A stretch of 64,000 nt of DNA from Streptomyces sp. TP-A0356 (lineage in GTDB: Bacteria; Actinomycetota; Actinomycetes; Streptomycetales; Streptomycetaceae). Position 1 is the stretch's first letter, and each line of letters opens with the position of its first letter. This document shows positions 1 to 8,533 of the stretch, piece after piece. The stretch spans positions 310,001 to 374,000 of the forward strand of contig NZ_BBZJ01000014.1 of the NCBI RefSeq assembly GCF_001417775.1. The letters run 5' to 3'. The notes under the pieces were generated by a model. It ran no database searches and was not told the DNA's origin. It worked only from the letters and a program-made list of their open reading frames with translations. The translations under genes were made by a program, and so were the position numbers.

Positions 1-1085
1 CGCAGCAACTCGATCTGTGGCCAGGGACGCTCCGGGTTCACATGGTCGATGGTCAGCGGCGAGACCCCGCCCCAGTCGTCGATGCCGGCGCCGATGAGCC
101 GCTCGTACTCGTCGTCGACCAGGTTCGGCGGTGCCTGGAGACAGGCGCTCGGGCCCATGATGTGCCGGGCCACGGCGATCGTGGCGACCAGTTCGTCCAG
201 TTCCGCGTCCGGCATGCCGCGCATCGCCGTGTCCGGCTTGGCGCGGAAGTTCTGGATGATCAGCTCCTGGATGCCATGGTGGGCCCGCGCCACCTTCCGC
301 AGCGCGAACAGGGACTCCGCGCGCTCCTCGTACGTCTCGCCGATGCCGATCAGCAGCCCGCTGGTGAAGGGCACCGAGGAGCGTCCGGCGTCCTCCAGGA
401 CGCGCAGCCGGACCGCCGGTTCCTTGTCGGGTGAGCCGTGGTGCGGGCCGCCCGGCTCGGACCACAGCCGTTGAGCGGTCGTCTCCAGCATCATGCCCAT
501 CGACGGGGCGACCGGCTTGAGCCGCTGGAAGTCCGTCCAGGACATCACGCCGGGGTTGAGGTGCGGCAGCAGGCCCGTCTCCTCCAGGATCCGGATCGAG
601 ATGGCCCGTACGTAGGCGATCGTGTCGTCGTACCCGTGCGCGTCCAGCCACTCGCGGGCCTCGGGCCAGCGGTCCTCGGGCTTGTCACCGAGGGTGATCA
701 GGGCCTCCTTGCAGCCCAGGGCCGCGCCCTTGCGGGCGACGTCGAGGACCTCGTCCGGGGACATGAACATCCCGTGCCCGGCCCGGCGCAGCTTGCCCGG
801 CACCGTGACGAAGGTGCAGTAGTGGCACTTGTCGCGGCACAGACGGGTGAGCGGGATGAAGACGCTCTTGGAGTACGTGATGACTCCGGGCCGGCCGGCG
901 GCCCCGAGGCCCGCGTCGCGCACCCGGGCGGCGGACACGGCGAGGTCGTCGAGGTCCGCGCCGCGGGCCTGGAGAAGCACCGCTGCCTCGGTGACGTCGA
1001 GCGCGACGCCGTCGCGGGCACGTTTGAGGGCGCGACGCATGGAGTTCTCGGTGGGGCCGGTTCCGGAGGTCGCGGAAGTCGTCAT
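1..1085 (-). CDS. fbiC: FbiC, FO synthase (5' part; runs off left edge)
   Basis: The visible ~361 residues are the N-terminal CofG-like half of FbiC, the fused CofG/CofH radical-SAM enzyme that makes FO, the deazaflavin chromophore of coenzyme F420. The radical-SAM CX3CX2C motif is seen as CRDKCHYC at residues 83-90, preceded by [16 protein letters not shown]. The reading frame is still open at base 1, so the CofH half lies outside. The chosen ATG at 1085 touches its GGAGG tract with no spacer, so either the message starts very close to the ATG or Met16 is used; homologues as I remember them begin MTTSATSG, which favours 1085. F420 is relevant here because LLM oxidoreductases and two Ddn-like proteins lie nearby. 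Confidence 0.95.
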   Translation of the reverse strand, partial: MTTSATSGTGPTENSMRRALKRARDGVALDVTEAAVLLQARGADLDDLAVSAARVRDAGLGAAGRPGVITYSKSVFIPLTRLCRDKCHYCTFVTVPGKLRRAGHGMFMSPDEVLDVARKGAALGCKEALITLGDKPEDRWPEAREWLDAHGYDDTIAYVRAISIRILEETGLLPHLNPGVMSWTDFQRLKPVAPSMGMMLETTAQRLWSEPGGPHHGSPDKEPAVRLRVLEDAGRSSVPFTSGLLIGIGETYEERAESLFALRKVARAHHGIQELIIQNFRAKPDTAMRGMPDAELDELVATIAVARHIMGPSACLQAPPNLVDDEYERLIGAGIDDWGGVSPLTIDHVNPERPWPQIELL

Positions 1086-1309
1086 CCTCCGAGCATACGT
1101 TTGCGGTGATCAGGGCCCCCGGGGCGGATGTGTGTCGGCGGGGCGGACCGGGCGTCACGCCGTGTCAGGGCCGCCGGGGACACCGGGTGTTCCACCGGAC
1201 GTGGCCGCCGATCGGCCTCCCGTGGAGCGGCGTTCACGGGTGGGCATCAGAGTGGTACGCACCATCACTGCACACCACCCCTGTCATCCGACACGCTGGG
1301 AGCAGCAGC

Positions 1310-2830
1310 ATGTGCGAGGACGACCACGGCATCGGCAGACGCGCACTGTTCGTGACGGGTGCGGCCGCCGCGCTTACGTTGGGAACCGTGAGCTTCCCCA
1401 ACGGCCCCGCCGCCGAGGCGGCGAGCAACCAGGAGACGAGGACGGTGCGCGGCACGCTGCCCACCGGCTCTCCCGACTTCGTGTATCTCCCCGTCGACGT
1501 CCCCGAGGGCGTCCGGGAGATCAAGGTCGCCTACACCTACGACAGGCCGTCCGTCCCGGCCGGCACCCCGGGCAACGCCCTCGACATCGGCATCTTCGAC
1601 GAGCGTGGCACCGCGCTGGGCGGCAACGGCTTCCGCGGCTGGTCCGGCGGCGCGCGCACCGAGTTCTTCGTCCGTGCGGACGACGCGACCCCGGGGTACA
1701 TCCCCGGCCCGGTCCGCCCGGGCACCTGGCACATCGCCCTGGGCCCCTACACGGTGGCGCCGCAGGGCCTCGGCTACGAGGTCACGATCACGCTCACGTA
1801 CGGCGAGCAGGGCAGGACCCCGGCGCCCGGGTACCCGCCGTCCCGGGCGAGGGGCCGGGGCCGCGCCTGGTACCGCGGCGACTGCCATATGCACTCCTGG
1901 TACTCGGACGGCCGCCGTACGCCCGCCGAGATCGCGGCGCTGGCGCGGGCCGCGGGCCTCGACTTCATCAACAGCTCGGAGCACAACACCCACTCCTCGC
2001 ACCCGCACTGGGCCGACCAGGCGGGCGACGACCTGCTGATCATGCTGGGCGAGGAGGTGACCACGCGCAACGGCCACGTGGTGGCCCTGGGCACCGACCC
2101 CGGCACGTTCGTCGACTGGCGCTACCGGGCGCGCGACAACCGCTGGGCCCGGTTCGCCCGGGACATCCGCCGGGCGGGCGGCCTGGTCGTCCCGGCTCAT
2201 CCGCACGCCACCTGCGTCGGCTGCGGATGGAAGTTCGGCTTCGCCGAGGCGGACGCGGTCGAGGTGTGGAACGGCCCCTTCACCCCGGACGACGAGGCGA
2301 CGCTGGCGGAGTGGGACAACACACTGGTGGCGTCGGTCCGGGAGGGACACGGCAGGTGGCTGCCGGCGATGGGCAACAGCGACGCACACCGCGACCCCGA
2401 CGCGATCGGCACCCCGCAGACGGTGGTCCTCGCCGACGACCTGACCCGGGAGGCCGTCCAGGAGGGCATCCGCGCGGGCCGATCGTACGTCGCCGAGTCC
2501 AGGAACGTCTCGCTGGCCTTCACGGCGTCGGGCGCCCACGGCGAACACGCGGGCATCGGCGAGCGGCTGCGGGTGGGCCGCGACACCCCCGTCACGGTCC
2601 GTCTGGAGGCGCAGGGCGCGCCCCGCTGCACGATCCGCTTCGTCACCGACCAGGGCGTGCTGTTCACGAGCGACCCGCTGCCGGTGTCGGGGACCGGCTC
2701 GGCCGAGTGGCACACCACACCGGCGTACGCGGCGTACGTACGGGCGGAGCTGCGGCACGAGACGGCGGCGGGACCGGTGCCGGGAGTGATGGCCGCGTTC
2801 ACGAACCCGATCTTCCTGGGCGAGGTGTGA
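1310..2830 (+). CDS. Secreted CehA/McbA-family PHP-domain metallohydrolase
   Basis: A 506-residue protein. The N-terminus has a twin-arginine-type signal (GRRALFVTGAAAALTLG, about residues 8-25), so Tat export is likely. A beta-rich segment (40-175) precedes a PHP phosphoesterase domain with the metal-binding motifs GDCHMHSWYSDG (about 191-202), SSEHNTHSS, PAHPHATC and GNSDAHRD. The family is annotated CehA/McbA after carbaryl hydrolases, but the substrate here is unknown. The ATG at 1310 was chosen because it places the Tat signal at the N-terminus; a weak GGGAG lies about 8 bases upstream. It stands alone, divergent from fbiC, and the CVGC pair after the second His motif is an unusual local feature. 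Confidence 0.85.
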   Translation: MCEDDHGIGRRALFVTGAAAALTLGTVSFPNGPAAEAASNQETRTVRGTLPTGSPDFVYLPVDVPEGVREIKVAYTYDRPSVPAGTPGNALDIGIFDERGTALGGNGFRGWSGGARTEFFVRADDATPGYIPGPVRPGTWHIALGPYTVAPQGLGYEVTITLTYGEQGRTPAPGYPPSRARGRGRAWYRGDCHMHSWYSDGRRTPAEIAALARAAGLDFINSSEHNTHSSHPHWADQAGDDLLIMLGEEVTTRNGHVVALGTDPGTFVDWRYRARDNRWARFARDIRRAGGLVVPAHPHATCVGCGWKFGFAEADAVEVWNGPFTPDDEATLAEWDNTLVASVREGHGRWLPAMGNSDAHRDPDAIGTPQTVVLADDLTREAVQEGIRAGRSYVAESRNVSLAFTASGAHGEHAGIGERLRVGRDTPVTVRLEAQGAPRCTIRFVTDQGVLFTSDPLPVSGTGSAEWHTTPAYAAYVRAELRHETAAGPVPGVMAAFTNPIFLGEV

Positions 2831-2917
2831 GGCGGACCGGCGACGGGACACCCCGGTGAGGGGTCTGCGACACTGCGCGCGTACCCCTCACCGGCCGCAC
2901 CCGGAGGCAACTGGACC

Positions 2918-3313
2918 ATGTCGCGTCACGTGGACCTCAAGTACAAGGCCGTCACGGCGTTCCAGCGCCACCTCGCCAATCCGTTGCTGCGCCGACTGCC
3001 GTTCCAGACGGTCCTGGAGACGACGGGCCGCGTGTCGGGACTGCCCCGCCGGACTCCCGTGGGCGGCCGGCGCGTCGGGGACTCCTTCTGGCTGGTCTCC
3101 GAGTACGGCGAGAGGTCCCAGTACGTCCGCAACATCCGGGCGCATGCACGCGTCCGGGTCCGCATCCGGGGGCGCTGGCACACCGGTACGGCCCATCCGC
3201 TCCCGGACGACGACCCCCGGGCCCGGCTCAGGACGCTGCCTCGTCTCAACAGCGCGGCGGTACGGGCCCTGGGGGCGGAGCTGCTCACCGTGCGAGTGGA
3301 CCTGGACGGCTGA
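2918..3313 (+). CDS. Ddn-like (F420-dependent nitroreductase fold) protein
   Basis: 131 residues, the size of the small split-beta-barrel Ddn/FDOR-B family. It shows the family pattern TTGRVSGLPRRTPV followed by FWLVSEYGERSQYVRNI and a VRVRIRGRWHTGTA strand. Characterised relatives (M. tuberculosis Ddn) use reduced F420 to reduce quinones or nitro compounds; use of F420 here is inferred. The ATG has a strong GGAGG 10 bases upstream. The gene is about 90 bases downstream of the PHP hydrolase and converges on the aldehyde dehydrogenase; its TGA stop is the first base triplet of a repeated palindrome half-unit. Confidence 0.8.
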   Translation: MSRHVDLKYKAVTAFQRHLANPLLRRLPFQTVLETTGRVSGLPRRTPVGGRRVGDSFWLVSEYGERSQYVRNIRAHARVRVRIRGRWHTGTAHPLPDDDPRARLRTLPRLNSAAVRALGAELLTVRVDLDG

Positions 3314-3338
3314 GGGGTCCTTGCGCTATGCCCGCCCG
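3311..3338 (+). repeat. Half copy of the TTAGGG(G/A)TCCTTGC palindromic repeat
   Basis: The 28 bases filling the gap between two convergent genes read TGAGGGGTCCTTGCGCTATG followed by CCCGCCCG. They match one arm plus the start of the loop of the complete palindrome at 63246-63300 (same GGTCCTTGC core, same ATGCCCGCCCG loop entry). The second arm is missing here. The Ddn-like gene takes its TGA stop from the first bases. Confidence 0.6.
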
Positions 3339-4790
3339 TCACCCCGGCCAGACGATCGCCTGGAGCTCGCTGTACGCGTGCAGCGCGTACGAGCCGACGT
3401 CCCGGCCGACACCGCTCTTCTTGAAGCCGCCGAACGGGGCCTCCATGTTGCGCCCGACCGTGTTCACGCCGACGCCGCCCGCCCGCAGCCGGCGGGCCAC
3501 GCGGAAGGCGCGGGCCACGTCGCCGGACCAGACGTAGTCGAGCAGGCCGTAGTCCGTGTCGTTGGCCAGGGCGATGCCCTCCTCCTCGGAGTCGAAGGGG
3601 ACGACCACGACGACAGGACCGAAGATCTCCTCGCGGACCACCCGCATGTCGGGGGTGCAGTCCGCGAGGAGGGTGGGGGCGATGTAGAACCCGCGCTCGC
3701 ACGGCGGGCGTTGGCCCCCCGCGACCAGCCGCGCACCTTCCTTACGGCCCAGTTCCACGTACGACTCCACGCGGTCCCGGTGCGCGGCCGAGATCACCGG
3801 GCCCACCACCGTGCCCCGCTCGCGCGGGTCGCCGACCGGCAAGTGACGTGCGTGGGCGGCGAGTTCGGACACCAGGCGGTCGTACACCCCCCGTTGTGCG
3901 ATCACCCGTGTCGGCGCCGTGCAGATCTGGCCGCTGTAGAAGGAGAACGTGGTGCCTATTGCGGCCACCGCCGACCGGACGTCCGCGTCGTCGAAGACCA
4001 GCGCCGCGCCCTTGCCGCCCAGCTCCATCAGCTGCCGTTTCATGGACCGGCCGCACACCTCGGCGATGCGCTGCCCGACCGCCGTGGAGCCGGTGAAGCT
4101 CACCATGTCGACGTCCGGGCAGTCGACGGCGGCCTGGCCGGCCTCCGGGCCCGATCCGCTCACCACGTTGACGACGCCCGGCGGCGCGCCCGCCGCCTCC
4201 AGCACCTCGGCCATGCGGTACACCGACAGCGGGTCCTGCGGGGCGGGCTTGACCACCACCGTGTTGCCCATCGCCAGCGCGGGCGCGACCTTGCCCGCGG
4301 GGTTGGCCCACGGGTTGTTGTACGAGGTGATGCAGGTGACCACGCCGACCGGCTGGCGCACCGCGAGCGCGCCCATGACGGCGGCAGGGCCGAACGGTCC
4401 GGCCTCGTTGATCTGCGGCGGCAGCGGCTGTTCCACCGGCTCCACGCGCGCGTAGCGCCGGAACCGCGCCACCGCTACCCCGACCTGCATCCCGCGCGCG
4501 GTGCCGGTGGTGGCGCCGCTCTCCGCCTGCGCCAGGCCGGCGTACGGCACGAGGTTGCGCTGCATCACGTCCGCCGCGCGGGCGAGGACGGCCGCCCGTT
4601 CCTCCGGGGTCTTTCCCGCCCACGGTCCGAAGGCCTCGCGGGCCGCGGCGCAGGCCGCGTGCACCTGCTCCCGGGATGCCTCCGGCGCCCATCCGACGGT
4701 CTGTTCGGTCGCCGGGTCCAGGATCTCGTAGTGGCCCCCGTCGGGCTCGGTCCAGGCACCGCCGATGAACAGCCGCTGCCGCTCGCTCAC
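3339..4790 (-). CDS. NAD(P)-dependent aldehyde dehydrogenase
   Basis: 483 residues, a full-length ALDH. The catalytic residues are present: Asn158/159 in SYNNPW, Lys181 in VVVKPAPQ, Glu256 in MELGGKGA and nucleophile Cys290 in YSGQICTAP; the C-terminal EEIFGPVVVV and PFGGFKKSGVGR signatures are intact. It would oxidise an aldehyde to an acid (or acyl-CoA) in the cytosol. The GTG start at 4790 overlaps the stop of the upstream amidohydrolase (GTGA), so translation is probably coupled. It is the last gene of the leftward block that starts at 7648 under a pair of CTGAC-N5-GTCAG sites. Substrate unknown. Confidence 0.92.
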   Translation of the reverse strand: MSERQRLFIGGAWTEPDGGHYEILDPATEQTVGWAPEASREQVHAACAAAREAFGPWAGKTPEERAAVLARAADVMQRNLVPYAGLAQAESGATTGTARGMQVGVAVARFRRYARVEPVEQPLPPQINEAGPFGPAAVMGALAVRQPVGVVTCITSYNNPWANPAGKVAPALAMGNTVVVKPAPQDPLSVYRMAEVLEAAGAPPGVVNVVSGSGPEAGQAAVDCPDVDMVSFTGSTAVGQRIAEVCGRSMKRQLMELGGKGAALVFDDADVRSAVAAIGTTFSFYSGQICTAPTRVIAQRGVYDRLVSELAAHARHLPVGDPRERGTVVGPVISAAHRDRVESYVELGRKEGARLVAGGQRPPCERGFYIAPTLLADCTPDMRVVREEIFGPVVVVVPFDSEEEGIALANDTDYGLLDYVWSGDVARAFRVARRLRAGGVGVNTVGRNMEAPFGGFKKSGVGRDVGSYALHAYSELQAIVWPG

Positions 4791-6517
4791 CTGGTGCTCA
4801 CCGTCCCGGTGTCCCGCCCGGAGCGCAGCACCCTGCCCGGTACGGCTCCGGTCACCACGTCGTCCCGGATCGCCTCGACGCCGTTGACCCAGACCGCCCT
4901 CACCCCGATCGCGCGGGAGTCCAGCCGCGGGCTGTCTCCCGGCAGGTCGCGCACCAGGGTGGCCTGCCCTGCGTCGATCCGCTCCGGGTCGAACAGGACC
5001 AGGTCCGCGTGGAAACCCTCCCGCACCCGGCCTCGCTCCCGCAGCCCGAACAGCCGCGCGGGATCGTCCGTCAGCATCCTCACGGCCCGCTCCAGCGGCA
5101 CCAGCTTCCGGCCGCGCAGACAGTCCCCCAGGAACCGGGTCGTGTACGGGGCCCCGCACATGCGGTCCAGATGGGCGCCCGCGTCGGAGCCGCCGAGCAG
5201 TACGTCCTCGTGCCGCCAGGTCTCGGCCCGCAGGGCCCAGGAGTCGGGGTCGTTGTCGGTGGGCATGGGCCACAGCACCGTACGCAGGTCGTCGTTCGCG
5301 CAGATCTCGACCAGGCACGTGAAGGGGTCCTGGCCGCGCTCGGCCGCGATGTCCTTGACCACCCGCCCGGTCAGGCCCTCGTTCTCGGGGCTGTAGGTGT
5401 CCCCGATGACGTACCGGCCGAAGTTCGCGAGCCTGCGGAAGACGCCCGCCTCCCTGGAGTCGGCGCGGCGCAGCATGCCGGCTCGGACCTCCGGGTCGCG
5501 CAACCTCGCGATGCGCTCGGGCACGGGCAGGCCGAGGACCGGGCCCCATCCCGGGATCAGGTTGAGCGCGCAGAAGGTGCCGAGCGACATGTTCATCGGC
5601 GTGAGGATCGGCATGGTGAGGGCCACCACCCGGCCGCCCGCCTTCCGGGCGCGCTCGCTCGCGGCCAGCTGGCGCGGCACCCGCTCGGGGACGGCCGCGT
5701 CGATCGTGAGGACGTTCCAGTTGAGGGGGCGTGCCGCCGCCGCGCTCAGCTCCGCCAGCAGGTCGATCTCGACGTCGCTGAACTGGTCGAGGCAGCCCGC
5801 GACGATCGCCTCGATCTGTGTGCCCTCGTGCTCGCCGACGGCCCGCGCGAGCGCCAGCAGCTCCGCCGGGCGCGCGTGCCGGGAGGCGACCGGGTTCCCG
5901 TCGCCGTCGGAGTGCGTGGCGGACTGGGTGGTGGACAGGCCCCAGGCGCCCGCGTCCATGGCCTCGTGGAAGACCCGGAGCATGGCGTCCAGTTGCTCCC
6001 GGGTCGGCTGTCCGCCGATCGCTTCGGGACCCATCACATACCGCCGCAGCGCGCAGTGCCCCACCATGAAGCCCGCGTTGACGGCGATCCGGCCCACCAG
6101 GGCGTCCAGGTACTCCCCGAAGGTGTGCCAGGTCCAGGGCGCGCCCTCCTCCAGGGCGACCAGGGACATGCCCTCCACCTTGGACATCATCCGCCGGGTG
6201 TAGTCGGCGTCCTCGGGGCGCTCGGGATGGAGCGGGGCGAGCGTGAAACCGCAGTTGCCGGCCGCGACCGTGGTGACCCCGTGGTTCAGGGAGGGGGTCG
6301 CGTACGGGTCCCAGAACAGCTGGGCGTCGTAGTGGGTGTGCGGGTCGACGAAGCCGGGGGCGAGGACGAGACCGGTCGCGTCCTCGGACGTACGGGACTC
6401 CTCGGGGACCGTGCCGACCGCGGCGATACGGCCCTCCCGGATCCCCACGTCCGCGGTGTACCCGGGCGCGCCCGTCCCGTCCACGACGGTCGCTCCCCTG
6501 ATGATGTGGTCGAGCAC
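4787..6517 (-). CDS. N-acyl-D-amino-acid deacylase-like amidohydrolase
   Basis: 576 residues of the D-aminoacylase branch of the amidohydrolase superfamily. The beta-sandwich start (MLDHIIRGATVVDGTG) is followed by the metal motif GFVDPHTHYDAQLFWDP (His60, His62), the metal-bridging Cys89 in AAGNCGF and a late Asp in GGSDAGAHLD. Family members hydrolyse N-acyl-D-amino acids or related amides; within this catabolic block another cyclic amide or lactone is possible. GTG start with a good AGGGGGTGA about 6 bases upstream; the upstream LLM gene ends 12 bases before it. Middle gene of the LLM-amidohydrolase-ALDH operon. Confidence 0.87.
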   Translation of the reverse strand: MLDHIIRGATVVDGTGAPGYTADVGIREGRIAAVGTVPEESRTSEDATGLVLAPGFVDPHTHYDAQLFWDPYATPSLNHGVTTVAAGNCGFTLAPLHPERPEDADYTRRMMSKVEGMSLVALEEGAPWTWHTFGEYLDALVGRIAVNAGFMVGHCALRRYVMGPEAIGGQPTREQLDAMLRVFHEAMDAGAWGLSTTQSATHSDGDGNPVASRHARPAELLALARAVGEHEGTQIEAIVAGCLDQFSDVEIDLLAELSAAAARPLNWNVLTIDAAVPERVPRQLAASERARKAGGRVVALTMPILTPMNMSLGTFCALNLIPGWGPVLGLPVPERIARLRDPEVRAGMLRRADSREAGVFRRLANFGRYVIGDTYSPENEGLTGRVVKDIAAERGQDPFTCLVEICANDDLRTVLWPMPTDNDPDSWALRAETWRHEDVLLGGSDAGAHLDRMCGAPYTTRFLGDCLRGRKLVPLERAVRMLTDDPARLFGLRERGRVREGFHADLVLFDPERIDAGQATLVRDLPGDSPRLDSRAIGVRAVWVNGVEAIRDDVVTGAVPGRVLRSGRDTGTVSTR

Positions 6518-6529
6518 CGGGTCACCCCC

Positions 6530-7648
6530 TCAGACGGCCTGGCGGAACCGGGTGGTGCGGTGCACCGGGTCCGTGTCGATCTTCGGGATCACGTGCTCGC
6601 CGATGAGCCGGATCGTCCGCAGCGTCTCCTCCTTCGGGATCCCGACCGGCAGCCCGAAGCTGAGCTGGTCGGCCCCGGCCTGCTCCCACCTCTTGCACTG
6701 GGTCAGCACCTCGTCTGGGTCGCCGCAGATGAGCAGTTCCTCCTCGATGAGGAGTTCCAGGAATTCCTCGGTGTACCGGGGCAGTGTCTCGGGCCAGACG
6801 GGGAAGCCCTCGGGGCGCGGGAAGGTGTCGTGGTAGCGGAAGACGAGGGACGGCAGGTAGTGCAGTCCACCGTGCACCGCGGTCCGTATCGCCTCCTCGT
6901 GGGTGGGCGCGCAGATGGCGGTGGTCGTCACCATCACGTTGTCGTTGACGAAGTCCCCGATGGGCTCGGCGTCCACGATCGCCCTCTTGTACTGCTCCAG
7001 GACCCACTCCATGTCGGAGACCTTCTGCACGCTGAAGCCGAGCACCCCGAGCCCCTTCCTGGCGGCCATGGCGTACGACGGCGGGGACCCGGCCGCGTAC
7101 CACATCGCGGGGTGCGACCTCCCGTACGGCTTGGGGAGGACCTTGCGCGGCGGCAGCGACCAGTGCTTGCCCCGGAAGCCTGCGTACTCGTCCTGGAGCC
7201 ACATCTTCGGGAACTCGGCGATGGTCTCCTCCCAGATCTCCTTGGTGTGGTTCATGTCGGTGACGCCGGGGAGGAAGCCGAGGATCTCGTGGGAGCCGGC
7301 CCCGCGTCCGCTGCCGAACTCGAAGCGGTTCTCGGTGAGGTGGTCGAGCATGGCGACCTTCTCGGCGACCTTCACCGGGTGGTTGACCTGGGCGAGCGGG
7401 TTGAAGATCCCGGAGCCGAGGTGGATGCGCTCGGTGGCGTGGGCGAGGTAGCCGAGGAAGACGTCGTTGGCGGAGAGGTGCGAGTACTCCTCCAGGAAGT
7501 GGTGTTCGGACGCCCAGGCGTACTTGAAGCCGGACTTGTCCGCCTGGATGACGTACTCGGTCTCCTCCATCAGCGCCTTGTGCTCCGCGAGCGGGTCGGT
7601 CTCGGCCCGCTTGCCCACGTATCCCTGTACAAAGAGCCCGAATTCCAC
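6530..7648 (-). CDS. LLM-class (luciferase-like) flavin-dependent oxidoreductase
   Basis: 372 residues, bacterial-luciferase fold. Visible signatures are YAWASEHHFLEEYS near residue 45, LGSGIFNPLAQVNHPVKVAEKVAMLD (split here as GSGIFNPLAQ and the next helix), and a C-terminal CGDPDEVLTQCKRWEQAGAD. The EHHF motif and the length are typical of the FMNH2-dependent monooxygenase branch rather than of short F420 reductases, though F420 use is not excluded. It could pair with the flavin reductase at 32462, which lacks an obvious local partner. GTG start at 7648; only a weak upstream GGTGA is seen. First gene of a three-gene operon with two palindromic operators upstream. Confidence 0.87.
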   Translation of the reverse strand: MEFGLFVQGYVGKRAETDPLAEHKALMEETEYVIQADKSGFKYAWASEHHFLEEYSHLSANDVFLGYLAHATERIHLGSGIFNPLAQVNHPVKVAEKVAMLDHLTENRFEFGSGRGAGSHEILGFLPGVTDMNHTKEIWEETIAEFPKMWLQDEYAGFRGKHWSLPPRKVLPKPYGRSHPAMWYAAGSPPSYAMAARKGLGVLGFSVQKVSDMEWVLEQYKRAIVDAEPIGDFVNDNVMVTTTAICAPTHEEAIRTAVHGGLHYLPSLVFRYHDTFPRPEGFPVWPETLPRYTEEFLELLIEEELLICGDPDEVLTQCKRWEQAGADQLSFGLPVGIPKEETLRTIRLIGEHVIPKIDTDPVHRTTRFRQAV

Positions 7649-7675
7649 GGAGGTTCACCGTCCCCACGAATCTAT

Positions 7676-7690
7676 CTGACATACCGTCAG
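7676..7690. promoter_or_regulatory. CTGAC-N5-GTCAG operator, site 1
   Basis: Perfect arms: CTGAC ATACC GTCAG, 28 bases upstream of the LLM gene start. On the minus strand a TAGATT -10-like hexamer lies between the site and the gene, so a bound protein would cover the region just upstream of the -10. Confidence 0.75.
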
Positions 7691-7737
7691 ATTCAGTTGC
7701 CGCCGACTCTGACACCGCCCGCATGGACCGTCAATAG

Positions 7738-7752
7738 CTGACGGTCAGTCAG
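7738..7752. promoter_or_regulatory. CTGAC-N5-GTCAG operator, site 2
   Basis: Perfect arms: CTGAC GGTCA GTCAG. It overlaps the stop codon of the SDR gene and is 62 bases (centre to centre) from site 1. The pair suggests two repressor dimers on the promoter of the LLM operon. Confidence 0.7.
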
Positions 7753-8525
7753 ACAACCGCGACGCCGGCCAGCCATCCGCCGTCGATCACGAACGGCTGC
7801 CCGGTGATGTAGGAGGAGTCGTCACAGGTCAGGAAGAGGGCTAGCCTCGCCACCTCCTCCGGCCGCCCGATCCGGCCGAGCGGCACGAGCCTGCGGTACA
7901 GCTCGTCCAGGGCCCCGGAGGTCTCCTCCGGGTCCGCGTCCGGGTCCAGCCGGGCCGGGTTGGACATCGGGGTGTCGATGGCGCCGGGGCACATGGCGTT
8001 GACCCGGACCCGCTGCCGCGCCAGCTCGATCGCGGCGACCCGGGTGAGCCCGAGGATGGCGTGCTTGGTCGCCGCGTACGTGCCCACGGCCGCCATCCCG
8101 GTCATCGCGGTGTAGGAGGCGGTGTTGACGATGGTGCCCCCGCCCGCGGCCGCGATCTCGGGCGCGACGGCCTTGATACCGAGGAAGCAGCCGACCTGGT
8201 TGACCCGCACGACGTTCATGAACTCGTCAAGAGGGGTGTCGACCAGCGCGTTGAACCGCAGGATCCCGGCGTTGTTGACCAGCCCGTCGATCCGCCCGTA
8301 CGCCTCCTTGGCGGCGGTCACGGCGGCGGCCCAGTCCGCCTCGCACGCCACGTCGAGGTGCGCATACGACTGGCCCAGCGCCTTGGCGACCGCCTCCCCC
8401 TGGTCGTCGAGCACGTCCGTGAGGAGGACCCGGGCGCCCTCCGCCGTGAACAGCCGTGCCTCCTGCTCGCCCTGTCCGCGCGCCGCACCGGTGACGACGA
8501 CGACGCGCCCGTCCAGCTTGCCCAT
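7749..8525 (-). CDS. Short-chain dehydrogenase/reductase (SDR)
   Basis: 258 residues, classical SDR. The cofactor motif TGAARGQG is at 12-19, NNAG at 84-87, and the catalytic Ser137, Tyr150 and Lys154 (YAATK) are all in place; an Asp at the end of beta-2 (LLTDVLD) predicts NAD(H) preference. It would oxidise a secondary alcohol or reduce a ketone in the pathway. The ATG has GAGGAG 7 bases upstream and the preceding LLM gene ends 8 bases before it. Third gene of the amidohydrolase-LLM-SDR operon. Its stop codon lies inside operator site 2. Confidence 0.92.
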   Translation of the reverse strand: MGKLDGRVVVVTGAARGQGEQEARLFTAEGARVLLTDVLDDQGEAVAKALGQSYAHLDVACEADWAAAVTAAKEAYGRIDGLVNNAGILRFNALVDTPLDEFMNVVRVNQVGCFLGIKAVAPEIAAAGGGTIVNTASYTAMTGMAAVGTYAATKHAILGLTRVAAIELARQRVRVNAMCPGAIDTPMSNPARLDPDADPEETSGALDELYRRLVPLGRIGRPEEVARLALFLTCDDSSYITGQPFVIDGGWLAGVAVV

Positions 8526-8533
8526 GGCTCTCC

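Noticed and set aside
829..2859. Long plus-strand frame of about 670 codons over fbiC and the PHP hydrolase
   Set aside because: It is Arg/Pro/Gly-rich with no domain, overlaps two recognised genes and is the usual antisense/alternate-frame artefact of GC-rich DNA.
5009..7741. A 910-codon plus-strand frame opposite the amidohydrolase and LLM genes
   Set aside because: No recognisable domain and composition typical of an antisense shadow; both genes on the minus strand are real.
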